From Pyrinomonadaceae bacterium (GTDB taxonomy: Bacteria > Acidobacteriota > Blastocatellia > Pyrinomonadales > Pyrinomonadaceae): a DNA stretch of 64,000 nucleotides. Under the pieces are notes generated by a model, which was given only the letters and a program-made list of their open reading frames with translations, was not told where the DNA came from and made no database searches. Below are positions 54,848 to 64,000 of the stretch, in pieces (within the stretch, counting starts at the first letter, position 1; each line of letters opens with the position of its first letter). Both the position numbers and the translations under genes were made by a program. The stretch is from contig JAJQRF010000005.1 of NCBI GenBank assembly GCA_021228405.1, positions 186,001 to 250,000 of the forward strand, read 5' to 3'.

Positions 54848-56731
54848 TTATTTATCGACAAATTCACGATGCCAAAGTTCGAGCATCCATAAAATCCACA
54901 AACTATGCGAATGATCGCGCCGGTTTCGCGTGTGTTCGTCCAATAAAATCTTAATGTATTTTTCGTCAAAATATCCGCGTTCCAGAGTTTTTCTTTCGAG
55001 CAGAGTTTCGTGAATCCGCGTCTTTAACTGCGAATTTATCCAATCGCCGATCGGCACGCCGAAACCTTGCTTTTCGCGGTAAAGAATTTCGTGCGGCACG
55101 ATTCCTTCCATCGCTTTTTTGAAAATGTATTTCGTTTCGAGTCCTTTTAATTTCAGTTCAGCGGGAATGGTTTCGACGAATTCGATCAATTCGTGATCGA
55201 GCAAAGGCACACGCGCTTCGAGCGAAGTCGCCATCGTCATTCGGTCAACTTTCGTCAAAATGTCGGACGGCAAATACGTTCTGCTGTCGAGATAAAGCAA
55301 TTTGTCGGTCGCGTTTTCCGACAAAACCGAATCCGCGATCTCCTTATACAAATTCGCCGCTTTCCCGAAATCACCGTTTAATTTCGCGCGAAAGTCAGCC
55401 GTGTAAAGTTCATTGCGATTGAGCTTGCTGAAATGCGAAACGCTGTCGATGTAGCGTTCGACCGCATCGAGCGACGAATTGTAGAGAAAGTTTTTGCCTT
55501 TCGCGCCGTGCGGCATATTTTCGCTGATCTTCTGCAAAACGTTTTGACGGACAAATTTCGGCAAACTCGCAAATCCGCTCCGTTTCTTGTCGGTCACATA
55601 GCGCGTGTAACCCGCAAAAAGCTCGTCGCCGCCGTCGCCCGAAAGCACGACCGTGACAAAATCACGCGCCATTTTTGAAACCATAAATGTCGGAAGCGCG
55701 GACGAATCGGCAAACGGTTCGTCAAAATGCCAGACCAATTGATCGACGATCTCGACCAGATCGGGCGTAACGATAAATTCGTGATGCTCAGTGTTGAAAT
55801 GTTTCGCCGCCATCCGTGCAAATTTCAGTTCGTTGAAACTGTCTTCGTTAAAGCCGATCGAAAAGGTTTTGACGGGCGTTTCCAAAATCTGCGACATCAT
55901 CCCGACGATCGAGGACGAATCAACGCCGCCCGAGAGAAATGCGCCGAGCGGAACTTCGGAAATTAACCGGATTTTAACGGCTTCCTTGATTTTTTCGCGC
56001 AAAATCTCAACATATTCGGCTTCGGTTTTTGCGTCCGAAACACCCGAATATTCAAAGTCCCAATATTTTTCCTTCCTGACCTCGCCGTTTTTGTAGATCA
56101 AAAACGAACCCGGCGCGAGCTTGTGAACGTCTTTGAAAATGCAGAATTCTTCGGGAACATAACCGAAATTCAAATACGCATCGAGCGCGGAAAGTTCGAT
56201 CTCCTTCGAGATTTCGCCGTGTTCGATCAAAGTTTTCAGTTCCGAACCGAAAACGAAATTTCCCTGTTTTGTTTTTGAATAAAAAAGCGGCTTCTTGCCA
56301 ACTCTATCTCTTGCAATAAAAAGAGTTTCCTGTGCAAAATCGTAGATCGCAAAAGCAAACATTCCGCGCAAATGCTTGACGCAATCCGCGCCGTATTCTT
56401 CGTAAGCGTGAACGATGGTTTCAGTATCCGAATTGGTTTTGAACTTATGTCCGCGAGCTTCAAGTTCTTTTTTAAGTTGTTGATAATTATAAATTTCGCC
56501 GTTGAAAACGATTGCCAGGTTTCCCGCGCAGTCAAAGATCGGCTGTTGTCCGCTTTTGAGGTCGATGATCGAAAGCCGCCGCATTCCGAGTGCCGCCGCG
56601 TCCTTCACGATCGTTCCCTGTTCGTCAGGTCCGCGATGCGTGATGATCTTGCACATTTTATCGAGCAAAACTTCGCGCTCCGCCGTCGGCAGACTTTTAT
56701 TTTTCGAGATAAATCCGACTATTCCGCACAT
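54848..56731 (-). CDS. asnB: Asparagine synthase (glutamine-hydrolysing), EPS-associated copy 2
   Basis: 627 residues. Cys2 (MCGIVGFISK), HRGPDEQG, VFNGEIYNYQQ, and the synthetase motif FLSGGVDSS with LSGDGGDELFAGYTRY are all intact, so it should be an active amidotransferase. AAGGAATT precedes the ATG. It differs from copy 1 throughout, hence an old duplication or separate acquisition. Likely amidates a polysaccharide uronic acid or a carrier, or makes asparagine. Confidence 0.9.
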   Translation of the reverse strand: MCGIVGFISKNKSLPTAEREVLLDKMCKIITHRGPDEQGTIVKDAAALGMRRLSIIDLKSGQQPIFDCAGNLAIVFNGEIYNYQQLKKELEARGHKFKTNSDTETIVHAYEEYGADCVKHLRGMFAFAIYDFAQETLFIARDRVGKKPLFYSKTKQGNFVFGSELKTLIEHGEISKEIELSALDAYLNFGYVPEEFCIFKDVHKLAPGSFLIYKNGEVRKEKYWDFEYSGVSDAKTEAEYVEILREKIKEAVKIRLISEVPLGAFLSGGVDSSSIVGMMSQILETPVKTFSIGFNEDSFNELKFARMAAKHFNTEHHEFIVTPDLVEIVDQLVWHFDEPFADSSALPTFMVSKMARDFVTVVLSGDGGDELFAGYTRYVTDKKRSGFASLPKFVRQNVLQKISENMPHGAKGKNFLYNSSLDAVERYIDSVSHFSKLNRNELYTADFRAKLNGDFGKAANLYKEIADSVLSENATDKLLYLDSRTYLPSDILTKVDRMTMATSLEARVPLLDHELIEFVETIPAELKLKGLETKYIFKKAMEGIVPHEILYREKQGFGVPIGDWINSQLKTRIHETLLERKTLERGYFDEKYIKILLDEHTRNRRDHSHSLWILWMLELWHREFVDK

Positions 56732-56911
56732 AATTCCTTAAATTTCAGGTTAAACTTTTTGTCATTGACTGTGAAGCAGTGTTTTCAGGAGATTTGAAGA
56801 GTTTTTCGGGATTATGACCCATTAATACTTTACTATTTAGGCTGAACATTGACAAGATTTTTTATTGTAAATAAGATGCAAATTTAGTTTTCTCCGCTAT
56901 TTAGCTTTTCT

Positions 56912-58357
56912 ATGGAAAAATTCGTCAGGATCAAATTCTCTCACGGTAAAGCCGAACAATCCGGCGACGCGCACGTTTCGTTCGGCAACAAAACCTGCAA
57001 CACCTTTGCCGAATGGAACTGGAACGGCGAAAAACTTGTCGTCAAAAATGACCGATACGGCTTTTACCCGATATATTATCTAGAAAAACCCGACGAAATA
57101 ATCGTTTCGTCCTCAATCTCAAAACTTCTGGAATTTGATGACACGAAAGAGTTTAACGAAGATGCCTTTGCACTCATTCTGCGTTTGATCTGGATTATCG
57201 GCGACGACACTTTGTTTTCCGCGATCAGGGCTGTGCCGCCGGGTTCGGTTTTGAGCTGGCAAAACGGCGAATTGAAAATCGATTCAAACGGAATTATCAA
57301 ATCGAAACCGATAAATATTTCTCGTAAAGAAGCAATCGAAACTTATGCCGAACTGTTTCAACACGCCGTCAAAAAAACATTTCCCGCCAACGGAAAATTT
57401 GCCGTCCCGATCAGCGGCGGACGCGATTCGCGGCATATTTTGTTTGAACTTCACAAACAAAATATCAATCCCGATGCCTGCCTGACGATCGTTCATCCGC
57501 CGCCGCGACCCAATGAAGATTTGAAGATCGCGCAGGAAATTTGCCGAACATTGGATTTACCGCATTGCCGGATCGAACAATCGCAAAGCAGATTTGAAGC
57601 CGAACGCCGCAAAAACGCTTTGACCGGATTTTCGGTTTACGAACACGGCTGGTTTTTGGCGATGGCGGATTTCGTCAAAGACCGCTGGAACACGGTTTAC
57701 GACGGAATCGCGGGCGACGTGCTCTCCGCCGGATTGTTTCTGACCGAAGAAAGATTAAGATTATTTGAAAATGGAAATTACGAGAAATTGGCTGAAAATA
57801 TTCTCGAAAACGAAGGCTACATCCCTCACATTCTGGACAAAAAAACTTATCAAAAATACAGCCGTGAAAAAGCCGTAAATTATTTATGCAAAGAGTTAAA
57901 GCGTCACACCGACCAACCGAATCCGGTCGGTTCGTTTTATTTTTGGAACAGAACGCGCCGCTGTGTCGCCGTCAGTCCGTTTAGCCTTTTCGATGATTCG
58001 GTCAATGTCGTCACGCCTTATCTCGAAACCGAACTTTACGATTTTCTGGCTTCGCTTCCCGCAAGTTTATTGCTCGATCAACAGTTTCACACGGACACGA
58101 TCGCCTTTGCTTATCCGAATTTGGCGCATATTCCCTACGAAACCAAAAACTCTCCGCCAGTCGTCGATTCAAGGAATTTTCGCGGTTACAGCCACGATAT
58201 TTTCAAATATTCATTGAGCAGTCGAAAGCGGATTTTGACCAATCGTTCCTTTTTCCCGTTGATTCACTTGAAAGCTTTGCTCAATAAAAGTTACGGGCAA
58301 GCGATAACCGATCTCGGTCAGCAAGCCGTTCATTTGCTTCAACTCGAAAGATTATAA
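56912..58357 (+). CDS. Asparagine-synthase-related protein lacking the glutaminase nucleophile
   Basis: 481 residues, about 150 shorter than the two AsnB copies. The remnant glutaminase domain keeps NDRYGFYPIYYL and LFSAIRAVPPGSVLSW but has no N-terminal MCG and lacks the first ~80 residues. The PP-loop is VPISGGRDSRHIL, and GIAGDVLSAG replaces GEGxDE. It can therefore probably activate a carboxylate with ATP but must take ammonia, or another nucleophile, from elsewhere. Related proteins include lasso-peptide cyclases, but no precursor, RRE or protease gene is nearby. It is divergent from copy 2. Confidence 0.8.
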   Translation: MEKFVRIKFSHGKAEQSGDAHVSFGNKTCNTFAEWNWNGEKLVVKNDRYGFYPIYYLEKPDEIIVSSSISKLLEFDDTKEFNEDAFALILRLIWIIGDDTLFSAIRAVPPGSVLSWQNGELKIDSNGIIKSKPINISRKEAIETYAELFQHAVKKTFPANGKFAVPISGGRDSRHILFELHKQNINPDACLTIVHPPPRPNEDLKIAQEICRTLDLPHCRIEQSQSRFEAERRKNALTGFSVYEHGWFLAMADFVKDRWNTVYDGIAGDVLSAGLFLTEERLRLFENGNYEKLAENILENEGYIPHILDKKTYQKYSREKAVNYLCKELKRHTDQPNPVGSFYFWNRTRRCVAVSPFSLFDDSVNVVTPYLETELYDFLASLPASLLLDQQFHTDTIAFAYPNLAHIPYETKNSPPVVDSRNFRGYSHDIFKYSLSSRKRILTNRSFFPLIHLKALLNKSYGQAITDLGQQAVHLLQLERL

Positions 58358-59944
58358 AGTGTTTGCTTCGTCCTTTTTGAAAAATACATAAAACAGATTG
58401 TTTGCAATTTTTTTCAAATAATCTTTTTCCTCTTCGTCGATCAGCCCGAAAAAGTTGGCGCAAAAGAGATAGATCGGCGCAAAGATCAAAAAACTAAAGC
58501 CTAAAACGAAAACTCCTGAAATGAAATCGATTACGCTGATCTTCGCAAAACCTAAATAATTTACGACAAAATCTGCACTGATGGCGGCGAGTTTTTCATT
58601 CAGTTGCGAGTAGAACAGAAATGTAAAAATGCCCGCAAAAATTGATGCAATCGCGGTTTTACCGACACCGCTCAATAAAGACAGGTCGGATTTTCTAACT
58701 TCGAGTTTACGCAGAACGGCAATCGAGGAAATGAATTTCTCCGTCAAAGTCACGATCACGACGATGGCGATCATCCCGCGCAGATCGAAATTTTGGATTC
58801 CGAAATACAAAGCGGAAACAAGCGCGATAAAGATAAATATCCGCAAAGTCAGCAAAAATCTGCCGAGTTCCTGATACGAACGCACGATCGGATCGACAAC
58901 CCAGATATAAAACGGCATCAGCGTCAGATTTATGATAAAAATCGGAACGCTCGCGGCGTAATTTCGCGTAAAAAGCGTGACGATAAAAGTTTGCGCGGTG
59001 ATAATCAAAAACAGATAGATCGGAAAATAAAAAAACGCGAGCTTTTGCATTGTCCGCGCCGTCAGCCGGATCATTTCGCGTTTGTCGTTTTCGGCTTGAA
59101 GCTTGCTCATTCGCGGAATCAAAACCGACGTGACCGATTCGGAAAGCATCGCGATAAGCGGCAATTCAAAACATCCGTAAGCATAGATCGCATATTCCGA
59201 CGCGCTGAAACGATAGCCGACAAAGTAATTATGAATGTCGGTCTGCATCGTCCAGAGCAATCCGGCAAGCCCGAAAGGAATCGCGTAAATTAACTGTTCG
59301 CGGAAGAATCTAAAGTCGAAACTCGTCCAAAATCGCGGAAATCTCGAATTCAAATAAACAAATAAAACTATCGTCTGCAATGCCGCCTGAATCATCGCCG
59401 CGTAAACGAAAGATTCGACGGTCGCAAACAAGATCACCGCGCCGACCATTAAAAGCGTCTTTGTAAATTGGGCGAGAATGATGAACGCGGTTGCGGTTCG
59501 CGCTTCCTGATTGGCGACGGCGACGGTTTCGAGAAACGACGAAAAAATCCAGAGCCAGATGACAATTCCGATCTTCGGTGCGAGTTGGGTGATTTCCGCG
59601 CTTTGAAAAATATTCCCGATCAATTGCGGATAAAAGAAAAGCGTCAGACACGCCAAACCGCCGACGAAAAAGTTAAAAATGAGTATGTTGAAAATCGCCG
59701 CCGAACGTTTTTCTCTGGCGCGCGACAGAAAATAATACGCACTCATCGAAACGCCGAGCGGCAAGATCGCGTTGGCGTTGATTATGATTTGAAAAACTTG
59801 CCGATAAACCCCGACTTTTTCCTGCGACAAAAAACGGACGATCAACAGCGGCAGAAGCAAAGTGAAAACGAAGCCGACAATTTTTGCGAACAAAAGCCAC
59901 GCGCTCTGAGTTTTTAATGATACGTTTTTGTCGTTGTCTTCCAC
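58352..59944 (-). CDS. Polysaccharide flippase (Wzx-like)
   Basis: 530 residues with about 14 hydrophobic segments and the MATE/MVF-like opening SAWLLFAKIVGFVFTLLLPLLIVRFLSQEKVGVYRQVF. It should move lipid-linked repeat units across the inner membrane. The frame begins at GTG 59944. It precedes and is transcribed with the downstream part of the minus-strand cluster. The 3' end overlaps the convergent AsnB-related gene by 6 bp. Confidence 0.88.
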   Translation of the reverse strand: MEDNDKNVSLKTQSAWLLFAKIVGFVFTLLLPLLIVRFLSQEKVGVYRQVFQIIINANAILPLGVSMSAYYFLSRAREKRSAAIFNILIFNFFVGGLACLTLFFYPQLIGNIFQSAEITQLAPKIGIVIWLWIFSSFLETVAVANQEARTATAFIILAQFTKTLLMVGAVILFATVESFVYAAMIQAALQTIVLFVYLNSRFPRFWTSFDFRFFREQLIYAIPFGLAGLLWTMQTDIHNYFVGYRFSASEYAIYAYGCFELPLIAMLSESVTSVLIPRMSKLQAENDKREMIRLTARTMQKLAFFYFPIYLFLIITAQTFIVTLFTRNYAASVPIFIINLTLMPFYIWVVDPIVRSYQELGRFLLTLRIFIFIALVSALYFGIQNFDLRGMIAIVVIVTLTEKFISSIAVLRKLEVRKSDLSLLSGVGKTAIASIFAGIFTFLFYSQLNEKLAAISADFVVNYLGFAKISVIDFISGVFVLGFSFLIFAPIYLFCANFFGLIDEEEKDYLKKIANNLFYVFFKKDEANTL

Positions 59945-59955
59945 GAAAATTTGAA

Positions 59956-61008
59956 TTATTGATTGTTCGGTGAAATGAACGAAAATTCAGACGGGCGAAT
60001 TTTTTTGAAAAGGCTCAACGTTAATTTCGGCGATATTTTAAGAAGCGCAATGATTAAAAAAAGTTTCGGTTTGCGAAAATATCGGTTGGCTTTGACGATA
60101 TGCCGTTCGGCTTCGGCAAAATTGCCTTCGGTCAGGCTCAATTTTCCCTTTTCGAGTTCGAGTTCCGCCTCGGAAATATCCCACTGTTTATTCCAAGCCC
60201 CGGCTTCGATCTCGTCCAACTGGTATTTTTCTTTGATCGTTATCAGAGCCGTCAAATTTCTCTGCGCTCTTTCAACGTTGCTTCCCGATAAGCTGTCCAA
60301 ACGAACGCGGTATTTGATGAGAATCTTTTTTTGATAACCGATCTTTGCGCCGATTCCCGCAACGCGGAACCAAAGATCGAAATCCTGCATTCTTTTCAGT
60401 TTCGTATCGAAAAGATGAACTTCTTCGACGATCTTCTTTTTCAGGATCGTTCCCGAAGTGATGACGTTGCATTCCGCACTTATTAAACTTGCGGTCGTCA
60501 CCGCGCCGTTCGAGGGCGAAGTCCGCATATAATGATCGCCCGTAAAATGTTCCTCACCGAAAAGTTCCGCGTCGCAGTAAACCATATCGAGTTTGTTTTT
60601 TTCGAGGTAATTTATTTGCGATTCGAGAAATTCCGGCAGCCAGATGTCGTCGCCGTCCAGAAACGCCAAAAGCTCACCGCGCGCAATGCAGATCGCCGCG
60701 TTTCTCGCTTCCGACGCACCGAGATTCGGCTGTTCGGCATAAGTTATGCGGTCGGAAAAAGGTTCGAGAACTTTTTTCAATTCAGCCGTATCGTTTGAGC
60801 CGTCATTTAAGAGAATAACTTCAAAATCCGTGTAAGTCTGCAAAAAAACCGAATCAAGCGTTTCCGCGACGAACGAAGAAATATTGTAAGCCGGAATAAT
60901 CACGCTGACTTTTGGATTTTCAGGCACGTTTTCGCCTTCGATCAATTCGACCAGACGCGCTTTGATCTGCGGACATTCGGCATATTTTTCCTCTTTATAA
61001 ACTCTCAT
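59956..61008 (-). CDS. Glycosyltransferase family 2
   Basis: 350 residues. GT-A core: VSVIIPAYNISSFVAETLDSVFLQTYTDFEVILLNDGS, then GASEARNAAICIARGELLAFLDGDDIWLPEFLE with the DxD-type motif DGDD, and a W-containing acceptor helix (MQDFDLWFRV). Soluble; a ~60-residue helical tail lies at the end. Its start overlaps the upstream transferase stop by 4 bp. Confidence 0.9.
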   Translation of the reverse strand: MRVYKEEKYAECPQIKARLVELIEGENVPENPKVSVIIPAYNISSFVAETLDSVFLQTYTDFEVILLNDGSNDTAELKKVLEPFSDRITYAEQPNLGASEARNAAICIARGELLAFLDGDDIWLPEFLESQINYLEKNKLDMVYCDAELFGEEHFTGDHYMRTSPSNGAVTTASLISAECNVITSGTILKKKIVEEVHLFDTKLKRMQDFDLWFRVAGIGAKIGYQKKILIKYRVRLDSLSGSNVERAQRNLTALITIKEKYQLDEIEAGAWNKQWDISEAELELEKGKLSLTEGNFAEAERHIVKANRYFRKPKLFLIIALLKISPKLTLSLFKKIRPSEFSFISPNNQ

Positions 61009-62204
61009 ACGGTCTGATTAAAAGTTGAAATACTCTCTTTTTCCTCGCTTTTTTCACGAATCGGCTCCCAGCTTGCGAATCTTTCACCGCGCAGAAATTT
61101 GTAAAAACCGAAAACCGATGCCAGATTTGCCAGCACGAAATAATGCGGGATGGCGAAAACGCCGATCTTTCCGACTGTTCTTTCCAAAATCCAGCCGAGC
61201 AAAGCGACCAGATAAAAAGCGGCTTGCATTAAAAACCAAACTTCGTAAAACCAATCTGAATAAGCCAAAATCGCCGATGAGATCAAAGCCGTCACCAGAA
61301 AAACCGGAACCGCGTAGCGCAAAACTTTATGCGAAATGAGTTCGATCGCGTAAAATCCGCTTTTCAACGGATTCAGCATTTCCCTGTTTCGCCATAAATC
61401 CGTAAAAGTCTGCAAAATTACGCGAGTCCGCATTTTCATTTCCTTGTCGGTTTTCTGGTTGGTAACTTCAAAACAAACCGCGTTCGGTTCATAGATCGAA
61501 CGCAATCCCTGTCTATAAATGACCGTGCAAATAAGAAAATCCGAACAGGCTTCGGCATACATCGGCTGATACGCCGATTTTCTGACCGCGTAAAGACAGC
61601 CCGATGCGCCGATCAGCGAGCACGCGTCGCTTTCGCTCTGCTTCAGAAAGGTTTCATAATTCCAGTAACTTTTTGCGCCCTTGCCGACATTCGACTCCGA
61701 ATCGTCAATATAGATCAGCTTTCCGGCGACACAACCGATCGTTTCATCGGCAAAATTCGGCAAAATCTCGCGCAGAACGTTTTTTTGGTAATTTGTCGTC
61801 GCGTCTGAAAAAAGAATTATTTCGCCGGTCGATTCGGCAACCGCGTTATTTTGCGTGATCGTTTTCCCGACGCGCCCTTCCTGCCGAAAAAGCCGCACGC
61901 CTTTTTCCGCAAAACTTTTTACAATCTCATCGGTTTGATCGGTCGAACCGTCGGAAGCAACGAGAATTTCGAGTTTTTCCTTCGGATAATCGATTTCCAG
62001 AGTGTTTTCGAGTTTTTGCGCAATTGACAATTCTTCGTTGTAAGCCGTAATTAAAATCGTAACTTTCGGTGAAAACTCCCCGCTTTTGACCTTTTTCGGA
62101 AAGATGATGCTGATGAGATAGACGAGTAGCGGATAGCCGATATATGTGTAAAAAAGCAAGGCTAGGCTGATAAAAAAAACTGTTGCCGCGATTGTTTCCT
62201 TCAC
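61005..62204 (-). CDS. Membrane glycosyltransferase family 2
   Basis: 399 residues. One N-terminal helix (FFISLALLFYTYIGYPLLVYLISIIF) is followed by the GT2 catalytic domain (KVTILITAYNEELSIAQKLENTLEIDYPKEKLEILVASDGSTD, then ILFSDATTNYQ) and three C-terminal helices. It resembles processive or undecaprenyl-linked transferases. The start is GTG at 62204, one base after the Wzy stop. Confidence 0.9.
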   Translation of the reverse strand: MKETIAATVFFISLALLFYTYIGYPLLVYLISIIFPKKVKSGEFSPKVTILITAYNEELSIAQKLENTLEIDYPKEKLEILVASDGSTDQTDEIVKSFAEKGVRLFRQEGRVGKTITQNNAVAESTGEIILFSDATTNYQKNVLREILPNFADETIGCVAGKLIYIDDSESNVGKGAKSYWNYETFLKQSESDACSLIGASGCLYAVRKSAYQPMYAEACSDFLICTVIYRQGLRSIYEPNAVCFEVTNQKTDKEMKMRTRVILQTFTDLWRNREMLNPLKSGFYAIELISHKVLRYAVPVFLVTALISSAILAYSDWFYEVWFLMQAAFYLVALLGWILERTVGKIGVFAIPHYFVLANLASVFGFYKFLRGERFASWEPIREKSEEKESISTFNQTV

Positions 62205-62205
62205 T

Positions 62206-63771
62206 TTAAGCGTTTGACGTTTGCCAGAGCGGATTTGCCTGAATGTCTTCCTTAAAACCTTTTTCGATCATATAGATACGGCGCAAAGCGACCGCGTATC
62301 CGACCAGATAATAAATAAACCAAAGATATGCGATCGAAGCGAAAAAGCTTGAAACCATATACGCAACGATGCTCGCCTGAAAACCGATCGACATATAATA
62401 AAACCAATCGTATTCGCCTTTTTCGTGCTGCATTCGTTCGATTGCTCCGAGCTTTCGGAAGGGGCTAATCATCATTATCAAATAAGCCGCCAAACCGAGC
62501 AAACCGAGTTCGGAAGAAACCTGCGTAAAAGCGTTATGCGTTTCCAGATTATGCACGCCGAACGTCGGCGAATTGCCGATGCCGATTCCCCACGGATTCC
62601 TGATCGTGACGAGAATCGAAAGAATCAGATTTTCCTTACGCAAATCCGAAGAACCGACCGGATCGAGTCCGGGGATAAAGATCGAAAGCAATCTGACACC
62701 GTAATTTCCGGGCGCGGCAATGATGAAAATCAGCCCCACAACCAACGAAATAGCAATCGTCCGCACACGGTTATTGCGCCCGATCTTCCAAACCAAGACC
62801 GCCATCGAAGCGATCAAGCCTAAAAAGCCGCCGCGTGAAAAAGTAACGACATTGGCGGCGAATAAAAGTGCCGTCATCGTAAAATAAACGACTTTTCCCA
62901 GACGGCTTTTCGATGCCAAACCGAGCGTAATTAACAGCGGAATCATCGTCACGAGATGAAGAGCCATTTCGTTGGCGTTCTCGAACATTCCTTTAATATC
63001 GAGCGAAACGCGGTAGCCTTCCGTCTTAAATTCACCGCGCTGATACATCGAGATCGCCGTATAACTCATATAAATACTGATCGAAAACGAAATCCACATC
63101 AGCGCGAGAAGCCGTTTGCGCGTGCGCACGACGTTTATCATCACAATAAAAATGATGACGGCTTTGATAAAAGGATCGTTAAAGGTTTCCCAGGCGGCGG
63201 CAAAATCCCGCGAGATCGGCATTAGTATAAGCGCGAGAAAAGTCATTGCCAAAACGCATTTTACCTCGGTCGTTAAAATCGTCAGATTTCCTTCGGTCGT
63301 AAATTGCGTCGGAACATAAATTAACAGAGTCGCAACGGCGATGATAAACGCGCCGCTGATGAGAAATCCCAAACCCGGAATCAGTTCATAAGGGCGAAAA
63401 AATACGAAAAAACTGAAAAGAAAAACGCCGTAATACGTCAAAGTATGACCGTTGCGAACGATCCAGCGGTCGCTTTGCAAAAGATTCAAATCCTTCTTGA
63501 CGGCTTTCTGCTTTTTTTGCTGTTTTTTCCGGGCGGCATATGGAAGCTCAATGAATTTCGGCTCTTCGCTCTTTACGTCGGCAACTGAGTTTGATTCATT
63601 CTTTTCGGTTTCGGCGGAAAGTTTTGGCTGAACTTCGTTTTCAATCGGCTTTTTCTGAACTGAATTTTTCGGCGAAACTAACGACGAAACATCTTCCAGC
63701 GAATTTGAATCCTTTCGTTTCGCAGGTTTTAGCGGTTCGTAATCTTTTCTTTTGGTATCGCCCGTCAACAT
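62206..63771 (-). CDS. O-antigen ligase/polymerase (Wzy_C family)
   Basis: 521 residues. A charged ~120-residue cytoplasmic head (Lys/Glu-rich) is followed by 10-12 membrane helices. The typical Wzy/WaaL periplasmic loop reads ILSILVTIRNPWGIGIGNSPTFGVHNLETHNAFTQVSSELGLLG, with the conserved HN and E-G. It polymerises or ligates the repeat unit. The long charged head is unusual for the family and may bind partner proteins. Confidence 0.87.
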   Translation of the reverse strand: MLTGDTKRKDYEPLKPAKRKDSNSLEDVSSLVSPKNSVQKKPIENEVQPKLSAETEKNESNSVADVKSEEPKFIELPYAARKKQQKKQKAVKKDLNLLQSDRWIVRNGHTLTYYGVFLFSFFVFFRPYELIPGLGFLISGAFIIAVATLLIYVPTQFTTEGNLTILTTEVKCVLAMTFLALILMPISRDFAAAWETFNDPFIKAVIIFIVMINVVRTRKRLLALMWISFSISIYMSYTAISMYQRGEFKTEGYRVSLDIKGMFENANEMALHLVTMIPLLITLGLASKSRLGKVVYFTMTALLFAANVVTFSRGGFLGLIASMAVLVWKIGRNNRVRTIAISLVVGLIFIIAAPGNYGVRLLSIFIPGLDPVGSSDLRKENLILSILVTIRNPWGIGIGNSPTFGVHNLETHNAFTQVSSELGLLGLAAYLIMMISPFRKLGAIERMQHEKGEYDWFYYMSIGFQASIVAYMVSSFFASIAYLWFIYYLVGYAVALRRIYMIEKGFKEDIQANPLWQTSNA

Positions 63772-63798
63772 TTTCCACTGAATTTCCGATTATTAAAC

Positions 63799-64000
63799 TT
63801 ATGCGTTTTTTCGCAAAACAACAATCAGATTTGTCCGCATCGAACGCATCGATCTTAGCATTAAAAATTTAATCCAGAGCAGTTCGGCAACCGCCAGCGG
63901 CGGAATCAAAGCCAAAACCGCGTCGGAACTCACAAAATTTATCTTTTCGACCGAGAAATTAGTTTCTGCGGCAAGTGCTTCGATGGTTTTCCGATTATTT
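63799..64000 (-). CDS. 3' end of a probable methyltransferase (partial)
   Basis: Open from the window edge to a TAA at 63799-63801, 67 codons. It begins NNRKTIEALAAETNF and ends PPLAVAELLWIKFLMLRSMRSMRTNLIVVLRKNA. This looks like the membrane-facing C-terminal helix of SAM methyltransferases in glycan loci (AELLWIK), but I cannot confirm this without the N-terminal half. It lies 27 bp upstream of wzy. Confidence 0.45.
   Translation of the reverse strand, partial: NNRKTIEALAAETNFSVEKINFVSSDAVLALIPPLAVAELLWIKFLMLRSMRSMRTNLIVVLRKNA

Noticed and set aside
56912-58357. Lasso-peptide cyclase
   Set aside because: The loss of the glutaminase Cys fits, but no precursor peptide, RRE protein or leader peptidase is nearby, and the context is glycan synthesis.

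Overview
The window reads as a chromosomal segment of a Gram-negative, moderate-GC bacterium. My best guess is an acidobacterium of the Blastocatellia/Pyrinomonadaceae type, but no 16S rRNA or other decisive marker is present. The guess rests on a large TonB-receptor-like protein with an N-terminal carboxypeptidase-regulatory-type domain, lipoprotein-sorting-like (LolA-type) and DUF5666-like secreted proteins, short FecR-like secreted proteins, tandem PilZ proteins and a large exopolysaccharide locus.

Layout. 1-7.2 kb: the end of an unknown gene, umuDC translesion polymerase, a secreted DNA/RNA non-specific endonuclease, a small frameshifted gene, and a NatAB-like ABC exporter. 7.3-8.7 kb: a DoxX-like membrane protein and CorA. 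9.1-18.4 kb (minus strand): pgpA, cobO, and the translation/transcription operon rimP-nusA-infB-rbfA-nrnA, preceded by a small unknown gene and an ROK glucokinase. 18.4-24.3 kb: an 889-bp structured non-coding region, two paralogous secreted proteins, UDP-glucose dehydrogenase, a UDP-sugar epimerase and a DoxX-like protein. 24.6-32.1 kb (minus): an envelope block (LolA-like protein, TonB-receptor-like OMP, Gly-rich DUF5666-like protein, bactofilin-like membrane protein) with an ECF sigma/anti-sigma pair. 32.2-39.5 kb: a secreted beta-helix protein, gyrA, two tandem-PilZ proteins and an acyltransferase. 39.4-64 kb: a surface-polysaccharide locus with five glycosyltransferases, three asparagine-synthase-family proteins, a bi-domain oxidoreductase, heparinase II/III-like and deacetylase-like proteins, methyltransferases, Wzx flippase and Wzy ligase/polymerase.

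How it fits together. Ugd and the epimerase can supply UDP-uronic acids and epimers. In polysaccharide loci AsnB-like enzymes commonly amidate uronic acids, the glycosyltransferases build the repeat unit, and Wzx/Wzy export and polymerise it. The heparinase-like and beta-helix proteins would trim it. The tandem PilZ proteins are plausible c-di-GMP receptors acting on the same surface phenotype (inference).

The most unusual signal is in the DNA itself. Three intergenic arrays of degenerate 21-bp tandem repeats (8814-9128, 24341-24529, 33925-34197) have unrelated sequences but exactly the same unit length. Each sits between two convergent genes, and these three are the only convergent gaps in the window longer than about 110 bp. 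In addition, at least eight short heptanucleotide tracts (period exactly 7 bp, one third of 21) sit at gene ends and operon gaps, and two of them encode the C-terminal tails of RimP and RbfA. This period-7/21 repeat system, comparable in period to cyanobacterial STRRs and in position to enterobacterial REP/BIME elements, is the candidate undescribed system here.
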